From an uncultured Ruminococcus sp. (lineage in GTDB: Bacteria; Bacillota; Clostridia; Oscillospirales; Ruminococcaceae), in assembly GCA_900540005.1 (NCBI GenBank), contig UQEM01000117.1, positions 1 to 7,976 of the forward strand: 7,976 bases of DNA, given 5' to 3'. The notes below the pieces were generated by a model that saw only the letters and a program-made list of their open reading frames with translations, was not told the DNA's origin and did no database searches. Below are positions 1 through 6,455 of the stretch, in pieces. Both the position numbers and the translations under genes were made by a program. Positions within the stretch are counted from its first letter, which is position 1, and every line of letters starts with the position of its first letter.

Positions 1-75
1 CATTTTAGTGAATTCAAGACTATTTTACATATTTTTTAGGCAAATTACAAAAAATCTTCTCAACATGATAGTATT

Positions 76-96
76 TTTGATTGCAAAGCTATCAAA
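76..96. promoter_or_regulatory. Inverted repeat over the -35 box, possible operator
   Basis: TTTGAT (76-81) and ATCAAA (91-96) form a perfect 6-bp inverted repeat with a 9-base spacer. It covers the -35 box of the lyase promoter. A wider GATAG (67-71)/CTATC (89-93) pair overlaps it. The placement fits a repressor site, for example for pectin-responsive control, but no regulator is visible here and short AT-rich repeats arise easily by chance. Confidence 0.3.
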
Positions 97-109
97 TAAT
101 ATGTATAAT
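81..109 (+). promoter_or_regulatory. Sigma-A promoter of the rhamnogalacturonan lyase gene
   Basis: A TTGCAA -35 box (81-86) is followed, after exactly 17 bases, by a perfect TATAAT -10 box (104-109). Transcription would start near 116, giving a 5' leader of about 105 bases before the ATG at 223. This is seen directly; promoter activity is inferred. Confidence 0.75.
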
Positions 110-158
110 ATTAATTGTGGATAAAAAGTTAATCCGTTAGAGAAAAAATAAAAGTTGA

Positions 159-182
159 GCGGTGTACATTCTTTTGTACCGC
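159..182 (+). promoter_or_regulatory. Hairpin in the lyase 5' leader
   Basis: GCGGTGTA (159-166) pairs with TGTACCGC (175-182) in an 8-bp stem, counting two G-U pairs, with an 8-base loop. An A-rich stretch precedes it and only three T follow, so it is a poor terminator. It lies 29 bases before the Shine-Dalgarno and could stabilise the mRNA or act as a weak attenuator. Confidence 0.35.
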
Positions 183-222
183 TTTGGGCTTTGCGCTATC
201 GGCGCATGGAAAGGGAATTTTT

Positions 223-3200
223 ATGGGTTTTAATTTCAAAAGGCTTGCAGCGGCTGTTTCGGCTTTTGTGGTCACAGCTTCGTCTGCTGCCGTTCCGACA
301 AGGCTTGCCGCAGTAAAAACGCTGACAGCTTCGGCGGCTTCAAATGCAAGCACAAACGTGCTCGAATATCTCGATAGGGGAATATCCGCGGTCAATACCG
401 GCTCGGGTATGCTCGTGAACTGGCGATTTCTCACGAATGATGCCGATGACGCGGTTTTCAAGCTCTATCGCGACGGTACTCTCATTTACACAAGCAATGC
501 GGGTGAGGCTACCTGCTACCTCGACAAGAGCGGCTCGGCAAGCTCCAAATACCGTGTGGACACAGTCGCCGGCGGAAAGGTGACATCTTCCGAGAACTGC
601 CGCCTGACAAGCGCGAACAGTTACTTTGATATTCCGCTTTCTCCTCCGTCCTCGATCTACTCGCCGAATGATATGTCTGTCGGAGACGTTGACGGTGACG
701 GACAGTATGAGCTGTTCCTGAAGTGGGATCCAAACAACTCCAAGGATAACTCGCAAAAGGGCAAAACAGATCCCGTATATATTGACTGTTATACGCTTGA
801 GGGAAAGAGACTGTGGAGAATAAATCTCGGCAAGAATATCCGTGCAGGCGCTCATTACACGCAGTTTTATGTCGGCGATTTCGACCTTGACGGAAAAGCC
901 GAAATGACCTGCAAGACCGCAGACGGTACAGTTGACGGTACAGGCAAGACTATCGGCGATGCGTCAAAAGACTACCGCAATTCAAACGGATATGTTCTCA
1001 CCGGCCCTGAGTACTACACGCTCTTTGACGGCGCGACAGGTGCTGCTCTCGATACCGTGGACTACACTCCCGCAAGAGGTACGGTCAAGTCTTGGGGAGA
1101 CTCCTACGGCAACCGCGTAGACCGCTTCTGGGGCACAGTTGCTTATCTTGACGGAGTTCACCCGTGCGTAGTCACAGGCAGAGGCTACTATACGAGAATG
1201 ACCGCTACTGCTTACACGGTCAAGGACAAAAAACTCGTGAAGATGTGGGCTTTTGACACGGGAAACAGCAGTTCTGCCGCAGGTTACGGTGACGGAAACC
1301 ACAACAGTATGCCTGCTGATGTTGACGGTGACGGCAAGCAGGAGATCATAACAGGCTCTACCTGCATAGACGATAACGGAAAGGTCCTCTGGTGTCTCAA
1401 TAAGGGTCACGGTGACGCTATGCACGTTGCAGACCTTGACCCGACAAATACCGGACTTGAGGCTTGGATCTGCCATGAGGATAAGCCTTACGGAGTTTCG
1501 CTCGTTGACTGTGATACGGGAAAGATAATTTTCCACAATGACGGTTCGGGCGATACGGGACGCTGTGCTGCCGATAATATCTGGGCGAAGAATCCCGGCG
1601 CGGAATGCTGGGGCAACGGCAATGAGGTCAAGGGCGTGAACGGACAGACGCTCTCGTGCCGCAGACCTGCTATCAACTTCTTCAGCTACTGGGACGGCGA
1701 TCTTGAGCGAGAGATACTTGACGGCTACACGGATTCTCCTGCAACAATATCAAAAATGAAAGATGACGGAACTCTCACAACGCTCCTTTCGACCACAGGC
1801 TACTACACCTGCAACACCACTAAGGGTACGCCTTGTCTCTCGGCTGATATCTTTGGTGACTGGCGCGAAGAACTTATTGTAAGAGCTGCCGACAGCAAGT
1901 CGATAAGGATATACTGCACGACTTACGATACGGACTATCGTGTAACGACTCTCATGCACGATCCTCAGTACCGTATGCAGGTTTCCGCGCAGAATACAGC
2001 ATATAACCAGCCGCCTCACCCGAGCTTCTTCCTCGGAACAGGCTATGACCTTCCCGCAAGGAATGACTGTCAGGTAAACGGAGCTCCCACAAAGCCGGCA
2101 GGAAAGACCGGAGCTGTCATTGATACACAGCACAGCTACAAGATCAGGAATGTGAACAGCGGTCTTTACCTTGAAGTTACAGGAGCTGCTGCCGCAAACG
2201 GCACGAACGTTCAGCAGGGAACGAACGAGGACGGTGCGGTATGGAAGTTTGAGGACGCAGGTGACGGATATTACCGTATTTATTCAAGTCTCGGCGACGG
2301 AAAGACTTACCTTCTCGACATCGACTACGGCAAGACGGAAAACGGAACGAATATCGGCATATGGGGCGATACGGCGAGCGATGCACAGCTCTACAAGCTT
2401 GTGGACAACGGTGACGGCAGCTATACTATCTGCACCAAGGTCACAGGCGACGAAAGCTGTCTCGGAGTTTCGGGCGGCTCAAAGGAAAACGGAGCAAACG
2501 TGCTTGAATGGGCGTGCAACGGCAGTGATGACCAGAAATGGACTCTTGAGATAAAGGTCATGCCCGTTGACGGCACTCTCTTTAAGCAGCTTGTCGTGAA
2601 TGATACCGCAAATTATCTCGACTGGAAGATATCTCCCACAACTGCTCAGGGCGGAGCAATTTTCGGAGACCGCGACTTTACCTTTACATCTCTGCCGTCA
2701 GAATTCAGCGGCTGTGAATCTATCCTCACAGCCTGCGACTCAAAGATGTTCACTTCCGAGCAGGCTTCATTTTACGCAGGCGCTGACATGAATGTCTACA
2801 TTCTCCTTGACCAACGTGTTGAAACGGCAGGAGTTCCGTCATGGCTCTCCGATTGGAGCAAGACGGATATGACCGCGAACAGCAGCAATGATGTTGTGTT
2901 CAACGTTTACAAAAAGCTTTACAGCAAGGGCGATAAGGTAAGTCTCGGCATTAACTGCACATCTACAGGAAACGTTATAAACTATTCCGTATTTGCCAAG
3001 GCTGTAACAGTCAGCGGAAAGCTCTTTACTCAGCTTGAAGTTTTCGATAATGAGAATTCGGCGGACTGGAAAGTTGCTGAAAATGCTGCAATAGGCGGCA
3101 GCGTTTACGGCGACCGCGAAGTTACCTACACTTCGCTGCCCGAGTTCCTTATCGGCACGGAGTATCTCACTCCTGCGTGTGATTCCAAAAACAGTACCTC

Positions 3201-3792
3201 AGACCTCGCAAAATTTGTTACAGGCGATAATATTATCCTCTACGCAGCGGTCGATTCAAGAGTTTCATCGACCCCCGCATTCCTCAACGGCTGGGAGTCT
3301 ACAGGTGAAACCGCAAAGGCTTCCAATGACGTGGTATACAACATCTATTCAAAGGCGTTCAGGAGCGGCGAAACAGTTATCCTCGGCACTAACGGACAGT
3401 CGTCCGGCTGTGTTGGATATACGGTATTTGCAGCCGTACAGAAAGCGGACGTTACCACAACGACCACGACCACAACTACCACCACAACAACAACTACTAC
3501 GACCACTACAACTACTACGACCGTTTCCACAACAGTTCCTGATACAGATGACATTATCTACGGTGATGCAAACTGTGACGGAAAGATTGACATTTCAGAT
3601 GCCGTTATGATACTTCAGGCGGTTTCAAATGCGGATAAGTACGGCGCAGACGGATACGACGAGACTCACATCACCCTTCAGGGCGTAAGAAACGGAGACT
3701 GCGCAGGAAACGGCGACGGACTTACTCCCAAGGATGCTCTCGCTGTCCAGAAATTCATACTCGAACTCATAACTGAACTTCCTGAGACTTAA
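223..3792 (+). CDS. Secreted dockerin-bearing rhamnogalacturonan lyase (PL11)
   Basis: This enzyme cleaves the rhamnogalacturonan I backbone of pectin by beta-elimination outside the cell. The ATG at 223 is chosen because AGGGA (212-216) lies 6 bases upstream and it opens directly into a signal peptide (residues 1 to about 38; K6-R7, then a hydrophobic stretch). The alternative TTG at 184 lacks both. Residues about 46-617 match YesW/YesX-type PL11 lyases: an N-terminal EYLDRG and VNWR region, propeller-type DxDxDG calcium loops at D155, D219 and D366, and the PPHPSFFLG motif near the domain end. Residues about 637-779 are a ricin-type (CBM13-like) domain with the expected repeated N-G-T-N-V/I pattern and a final QKW. 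Two unassigned tandem modules follow (784-926, 932-1072), then 23 threonines (1078-1100) and a dockerin (about 1114-1185). The dockerin implies attachment to a cohesin scaffold, so a cellulosome-like complex is likely. Family assignment is strong; exo or endo mode cannot be read. Confidence 0.93.
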   Translation: MGFNFKRLAAAVSAFVVTASSAAVPTRLAAVKTLTASAASNASTNVLEYLDRGISAVNTGSGMLVNWRFLTNDADDAVFKLYRDGTLIYTSNAGEATCYLDKSGSASSKYRVDTVAGGKVTSSENCRLTSANSYFDIPLSPPSSIYSPNDMSVGDVDGDGQYELFLKWDPNNSKDNSQKGKTDPVYIDCYTLEGKRLWRINLGKNIRAGAHYTQFYVGDFDLDGKAEMTCKTADGTVDGTGKTIGDASKDYRNSNGYVLTGPEYYTLFDGATGAALDTVDYTPARGTVKSWGDSYGNRVDRFWGTVAYLDGVHPCVVTGRGYYTRMTATAYTVKDKKLVKMWAFDTGNSSSAAGYGDGNHNSMPADVDGDGKQEIITGSTCIDDNGKVLWCLNKGHGDAMHVADLDPTNTGLEAWICHEDKPYGVSLVDCDTGKIIFHNDGSGDTGRCAADNIWAKNPGAECWGNGNEVKGVNGQTLSCRRPAINFFSYWDGDLEREILDGYTDSPATISKMKDDGTLTTLLSTTGYYTCNTTKGTPCLSADIFGDWREELIVRAADSKSIRIYCTTYDTDYRVTTLMHDPQYRMQVSAQNTAYNQPPHPSFFLGTGYDLPARNDCQVNGAPTKPAGKTGAVIDTQHSYKIRNVNSGLYLEVTGAAAANGTNVQQGTNEDGAVWKFEDAGDGYYRIYSSLGDGKTYLLDIDYGKTENGTNIGIWGDTASDAQLYKLVDNGDGSYTICTKVTGDESCLGVSGGSKENGANVLEWACNGSDDQKWTLEIKVMPVDGTLFKQLVVNDTANYLDWKISPTTAQGGAIFGDRDFTFTSLPSEFSGCESILTACDSKMFTSEQASFYAGADMNVYILLDQRVETAGVPSWLSDWSKTDMTANSSNDVVFNVYKKLYSKGDKVSLGINCTSTGNVINYSVFAKAVTVSGKLFTQLEVFDNENSADWKVAENAAIGGSVYGDREVTYTSLPEFLIGTEYLTPACDSKNSTSDLAKFVTGDNIILYAAVDSRVSSTPAFLNGWESTGETAKASNDVVYNIYSKAFRSGETVILGTNGQSSGCVGYTVFAAVQKADVTTTTTTTTTTTTTTTTTTTTTTTVSTTVPDTDDIIYGDANCDGKIDISDAVMILQAVSNADKYGADGYDETHITLQGVRNGDCAGNGDGLTPKDALAVQKFILELITELPET
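2572..3438 (+). repeat. Two tandem protein modules of unassigned family in the lyase
   Basis: Residues 784-926 and 932-1072 of the lyase are diverged copies of one module. Both share, in order: G-x-LF-x-QL-x-V, DWK, GG, a GDR motif, T-TSLP, ACDSK, a D-x-RV motif followed by a tryptophan-containing segment, SNDVV-N-Y, LG-N and Y-VFA. Similar C-terminal segments are known from other pectin-active secreted enzymes, so a carbohydrate-binding role is likely. I cannot name the family. The copies are clearly diverged at DNA level, so the duplication is old. Confidence 0.75.
3454..3522 (+). repeat. Run of 23 consecutive threonine codons (linker)
   Basis: Twenty-three ACN codons in a row encode a poly-threonine linker between the second C-terminal module and the dockerin. 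All four threonine codons are mixed, which interrupts any perfect triplet repeat. Threonine-rich linkers are usual in Ruminococcus cellulosomal enzymes, are often glycosylated, and give the dockerin flexibility. Confidence 0.9.
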
Positions 3793-3963
3793 GGAACACC
3801 GCACAAAGCCCGCCTGACGGCTTTGCACTGAATCTGCTTGCATATTTTCCGTCATCTTGCACAGAAATCCCTTGACATACGATAGTATGCCTGCGGAATT
3901 TCTATACAATCTGACGAAAAATCTGACAGCGCATCTTCAGCACAAGCTCTGTGCGGTATTGCC
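3793..3963. mobile_element. MITE-like long imperfect palindrome, about 171 bp
   Basis: The ends are imperfect terminal inverted repeats: 3793-3808 against the complement of 3947-3963, 13 of 17 aligned columns identical, with a perfect core ACCGCACA/TGTGCGGT (3798-3805/3950-3957). Inner arms also match: ATTTTCCGTC (3844-3853) with GACGAAAAAT (3913-3922), 9 of 10; AGAAAT (3863-3868) with ATTTCT (3898-3903); and a central CATAC-GATA-GTATG (3876-3889). A local hairpin CAAAGCC/GGCTTTG (3804-3810/3819-3825) sits in the left arm. Flanks are TTAA on the left and TTTTAAA on the right, which could be a degenerate TA-rich target site. No transposase is present. It could instead be a structured 3' UTR or a small RNA. 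Confidence 0.45.
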
Positions 3964-4008
3964 TTTTAAATACTTGTCTGACTCAGGGATTCAAAATATC
4001 CTCTCACG

Positions 4009-4038
4009 AAAAAGCTCTCCGTCTCGGGGAGCTTTTTT
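4009..4038 (+). terminator. Intrinsic terminator between the lyase and ABC-F genes
   Basis: GCTCTCC (4014-4020) pairs with GGGGAGC (4026-4032) in a 7-bp stem with one G-U pair. Five A precede it and six T (4033-4038) follow. It lies 216 bases after the lyase stop, so the palindromic element would be transcribed as the lyase 3' UTR. Confidence 0.85.
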
Positions 4039-4056
4039 GCGGACTGCGGCTGCCTC

Positions 4057-4085
4057 TTGATTATTTGCGCAATTTATGATATACT
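4057..4085 (+). promoter_or_regulatory. Extended -10 sigma-A promoter of the ABC-F gene
   Basis: TTGATT (4057-4062), a 17-base spacer and TATACT (4080-4085), with an extended TGn just before the -10. The start would be near 4092, leaving a leader of about 63 bases. That leader contains the perfect palindrome GCAGTACTGC (4105-4114) and an alternative CAGTA (4094-4098)/TACTG (4109-4113) hairpin. Confidence 0.75.
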
Positions 4086-4135
4086 ATATTTTACAGTATT
4101 AAAGGCAGTACTGCTGTGTTTCGCGGAGCTGTCTG

Positions 4136-4153
4136 ATGAAAAAGGAAAAGTAA
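4136..4153 (+). CDS. Possible leader micro-ORF (MKKEK) before the ABC-F gene
   Basis: ATG at 4136 opens a five-codon frame (M-K-K-E-K) ending in TAA at 4151-4153, one base before the ABC-F start codon at 4155. It has its own GGAG (4125-4128) with 7-base spacing, and it contains the AAAGGA Shine-Dalgarno of the ABC-F gene. Ribosomes on it would cover that site. Some ABC-F genes are controlled through short leader peptides, so regulation is conceivable, but a frame this short may be chance. Confidence 0.3.
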   Translation: MKKEK

Positions 4154-4154
4154 T

Positions 4155-6080
4155 ATGCTTGCAAGTTTAACTAATATAAACAAGTTTTATAACGGCAATC
4201 AGGTGCTGAAAAATGTTTCACTCACAATTGACGAAAGCGATAAGATAGGTCTTGTGGGAAACAACGGCTGCGGTAAATCCACCCTGCTGAAAATACTTAC
4301 CGGCTCGGTCGATCCTGACCGCTTTACCGAAAAGGACGGAATCGTTTCATTCGCAGCCAAGACCACTGTCGGCTATCTTGAGCAGATGGGCGGACTTGAC
4401 TCGGAAAGCACGGTCATTGCCGAGATGAGAAGCGTTTTTGAGCCTATCCATAAGGCTATCGAGCGGCTGCGTGAGATCGAGCTTGAGATAGAAATGGGCG
4501 ATGATTCAGCCGCAGACGAGTATCAGCGCCTGACCTCGTGGGTCGAGGCGAGCGACGGATACAATACCGATGTGAAGATACGCACGGTTCTCAACGGCAT
4601 GGGATTTTCGGGTGATGAGCTGGAACGTATCGTTTCGGGATTCAGCGGCGGCGAAAAGACCCGTCTCTGCATAGCAAAGCTGCTTCTTGAAGAACCTAAC
4701 CTGCTGATCCTTGACGAGCCGACCAATCACCTCGATTTCAAGACTATCATGTGGCTTGAGGACTATCTCCGCTCATACAGGGGAGCAGTTCTCATAGTAT
4801 CCCACGACCGTTATTTCCTCGACCGTCTTTGCAGTTCGATATGCGAGATAGAGCGCGGAGTTCTTACGCGGTATAAGGGAAATTACTCGGCGTTTGTGCG
4901 TCAGCGTGAGGAGAATAATGCGCGCCGCGAAAAGGAATATGAGCAGCAGCAGAAACAGATAGCGCAGCTTGAGGATTATGTTGCAAAGAATCTCGTGCGC
5001 GCTTCAACCACGAAAATGGCTCAGAGCAGGCGCAAGCAGCTTGAAAAAATGGAGCGTATCGAGAGACCTGCACACGAAGCGAAGTCGGCAAAAATACGAT
5101 TCACCTATGCCGTTGAGCCTCCGATCGACGTGCTCAAGGTCAAGGGCGTTGACATATCGGTCGGCGAGGGAAATGCACGAAAAACTCTCGTGGACGAAGT
5201 AAGCTTTGACGTGCGCCGCGGCGAGAAGATAGGTATTATCGGCGATAACGGTATCGGCAAGTCAACGCTCCTGCGTATTATACAGGAAAAACTGCCGCAT
5301 AAGGGCATAGTTCGCTGGAACAGCAACGTTAAGATATCCTACTTTGAGCAGGAGAGTACTAACCTCAACCGCGAACTTACCGTTATGGAGGAACTGCACA
5401 GCCGCTATCCGTCCCTTTCCGAACTTGAAGTGCGCAGTCTGCTTGCACAGGTCAGACTCGTGGGCGAAAACGTTTTCAAGGAAACAGGAGTTATCAGCGG
5501 CGGCGAGCGCGCAAAGCTTTGTTTCGCGATAATGATGCAGGAACACGGAAATGTTCTCATTCTTGACGAGCCTACAAACCACCTCGACCTCTCGACAAAG
5601 GAGGCTATCGAGGAGGCTCTTGAGGAGTATACTGGTACGATAATTTTTGTATCGCATGACCGTTATCTGCTTAGCAAGATAGCCGACCGTCTTATAGAGC
5701 TCACTGACGGAGGCTACCGCTGCCACAACTTCGGCTTTGAAAAGTATCTTGACGTTCTGCGTGAGGAGCAGTCCGAGCAGAAACGTGCAGCGGACGAGGA
5801 AAAGCGTCAGCGCGCGGCTGAGGCTGCAAAAGAAAAATCAGAGAAAAATTACCGCAGCAAGCAGCAGAGAAGCGCTGACGCGGCACGCAAGAACGAGATG
5901 CGCCGCCTTGAAAAGAAAATAGACGAACTTCAGGCGAAAATAGACGCTCTTACCGAGGAGATAGGCCGTGAGGAGGTCTACAGCGACTATGAGCTTATGA
6001 ACGCCAAATGTGCCGAAATTGACGAGCTAAAGCAGCGGATCGACGAAAACTTTGAACTGCTCATAGAACTTGACGGCTGA
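4155..6080 (+). CDS. ydiF: ABC-F family ribosome-associated ATPase, YdiF-like
   Basis: A 641-residue cytosolic protein with two ATP-binding cassettes and no membrane segments, as in ABC-F translation factors that bind the ribosomal E site. Cassette 1: Walker A G35-S42 (GNNGCGKS), signature FSGGE at 163-167, Walker B with catalytic E188 in DEPTNHLD, H-loop H217. Cassette 2: Walker A G363-S370 (GDNGIGKS), signature ISGGE at 447-451, E472 in DEPTNHLD, H-loop H501. All catalytic positions are intact. The interdomain linker (about 240-325) carries RASTTKMAQSRRKQLEKM, as in Bacillus subtilis YdiF, and the length matches that protein. A charged C-terminal coiled coil spans about 536-636. The start follows AAAGGA (4141-4146) at 8 bases. 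It has its own promoter and stands alone. Housekeeping translation rescue is more likely than antibiotic resistance, but the sequence cannot settle this. Confidence 0.92.
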   Translation: MLASLTNINKFYNGNQVLKNVSLTIDESDKIGLVGNNGCGKSTLLKILTGSVDPDRFTEKDGIVSFAAKTTVGYLEQMGGLDSESTVIAEMRSVFEPIHKAIERLREIELEIEMGDDSAADEYQRLTSWVEASDGYNTDVKIRTVLNGMGFSGDELERIVSGFSGGEKTRLCIAKLLLEEPNLLILDEPTNHLDFKTIMWLEDYLRSYRGAVLIVSHDRYFLDRLCSSICEIERGVLTRYKGNYSAFVRQREENNARREKEYEQQQKQIAQLEDYVAKNLVRASTTKMAQSRRKQLEKMERIERPAHEAKSAKIRFTYAVEPPIDVLKVKGVDISVGEGNARKTLVDEVSFDVRRGEKIGIIGDNGIGKSTLLRIIQEKLPHKGIVRWNSNVKISYFEQESTNLNRELTVMEELHSRYPSLSELEVRSLLAQVRLVGENVFKETGVISGGERAKLCFAIMMQEHGNVLILDEPTNHLDLSTKEAIEEALEEYTGTIIFVSHDRYLLSKIADRLIELTDGGYRCHNFGFEKYLDVLREEQSEQKRAADEEKRQRAAEAAKEKSEKNYRSKQQRSADAARKNEMRRLEKKIDELQAKIDALTEEIGREEVYSDYELMNAKCAEIDELKQRIDENFELLIELDG

Positions 6081-6111
6081 AAACTATATGAAATGCACAT
6101 CGTTGGATCTG

Positions 6112-6121
6112 CACAATTGTG
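6112..6121. promoter_or_regulatory. Perfect 10-bp palindrome upstream of the scfA promoter
   Basis: CACAATTGTG is a perfect palindrome 36 bases upstream of the scfA -35 box. A TGCACA hexamer occurs twice nearby (6094-6099, 6110-6115). It could be an activator or repressor site. No terminator is evident between the ABC-F stop and this point. Chance cannot be excluded. Confidence 0.2.
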
Positions 6122-6157
6122 AGAAATCACTAAAATTGCCTTTTGACAAAAAAACTA

Positions 6158-6186
6158 TTGAAAAAAATCGGGAAATATGTTATAAT
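6158..6186 (+). promoter_or_regulatory. Strong extended -10 promoter of scfA
   Basis: TTGAAA (6158-6163), a 17-base spacer and perfect TATAAT (6181-6186), with TGn at 6178-6180 directly before the -10. Transcription would start near 6193. The leader of about 47 bases has a small GCGG/CCGC hairpin (6202-6205/6212-6215) and a perfect GGAGG (6226-6230). The strength fits high expression of the SCIFF precursor. Confidence 0.85.
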
Positions 6187-6239
6187 GTTATCAAACAATC
6201 AGCGGTACTTGCCGCGAGTTCATACGGAGGATTATTATT

Positions 6240-6377
6240 ATGAAACACATTCAGACTATCAATAAGGCTAATCTCAAGGAATCTGCTAAGAAGGGCGGCT
6301 GCGGTAAGTGTCAGGCTTCATGTCAGTCAGCTTGCAAGACTTCATGCACAGTTGCTAACCAGAAGTGCGAGAGATAA
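6240..6377 (+). CDS. scfA: SCIFF ranthipeptide precursor (six cysteines in 45 residues)
   Basis: This 45-residue peptide is the precursor substrate of the adjacent radical-SAM maturase. It starts MKHIQTINK, as SCIFF peptides typically do, and has exactly six cysteines at 21, 24, 28, 32, 36 and 43, in a core with QASCQSACKTSC. From work on clostridial homologues, the maturase joins a Cys to a Thr side chain (reported as Cys32 to Thr37); both residues occur here at the same positions. Such products are now grouped as ranthipeptides because the link is not at the alpha carbon. The start follows GGAGG (6226-6230) at 9 bases. No export leader of the double-glycine type is visible. Its role is unsettled in the family, with quorum or metabolic signalling suggested. 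Terminator 6397-6428 follows. Confidence 0.96.
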   Translation: MKHIQTINKANLKESAKKGGCGKCQASCQSACKTSCTVANQKCER

Positions 6378-6396
6378 TCAAGGTATTATGCAGTAT

Positions 6397-6428
6397 TTGA
6401 GGCAGTAGAAATACTGCCTCAATTTTTT
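6397..6428 (+). terminator. Perfect 11-bp hairpin terminator between scfA and scfB
   Basis: TTGAGGCAGTA (6397-6407) pairs perfectly with TACTGCCTCAA (6412-6422) around a GAAA loop, followed by six T (6423-6428). No promoter is evident between it and scfB, so scfB probably depends on read-through, keeping precursor in excess. CAGTATTT (6391-6398) can alternatively pair with AAATACTG (6409-6416), which would exclude the terminator stem. Confidence 0.88.
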
Positions 6429-6455
6429 ACAGCAATTTTCAGAAAGGGTAATTTT

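Noticed and set aside
184..222. TTG start extending the lyase by 13 residues
   Set aside because: No Shine-Dalgarno precedes it, it overlaps the end of the leader hairpin region, and the ATG at 223 has AGGGA at the right distance and begins a proper signal peptide.
982..1536. Minus-strand ORF of 184 codons inside the lyase
   Set aside because: It lies wholly within conserved PL11 coding sequence, has no ribosome site or family resemblance, and is a codon-bias shadow.
3345..3554. Minus-strand ORF rich in valine
   Set aside because: It is the antisense of the threonine codon run; the poly-valine is an artefact of reading ACN repeats on the other strand.
3872..3910. TTGACA box and TATACAAT in the palindromic element as a promoter
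   Set aside because: The spacing is 25 to 27 bases, far from 17, and nothing -10-like stands at the correct distance.
3857..4060. Plus-strand ORF of 67 codons in the intergenic region
   Set aside because: It runs through the palindromic element and straight through the terminator hairpin, with no ribosome-binding site and no recognisable protein features.
6143..6148. Perfect TTGACA upstream of scfA as the -35 box
   Set aside because: It is 32 bases from the TATAAT; TTGAAA at 6158-6163 has the correct 17-base spacing, so the TTGACA is probably incidental.
4104..6418. Shared GGCAGTA...TACTGC motif in the ABC-F leader and the scfA-scfB terminator, as a common regulatory site
   Set aside because: The two occur in different structural contexts, one a short palindrome and the other a terminator stem; a shared 7-mer is likely coincidence.
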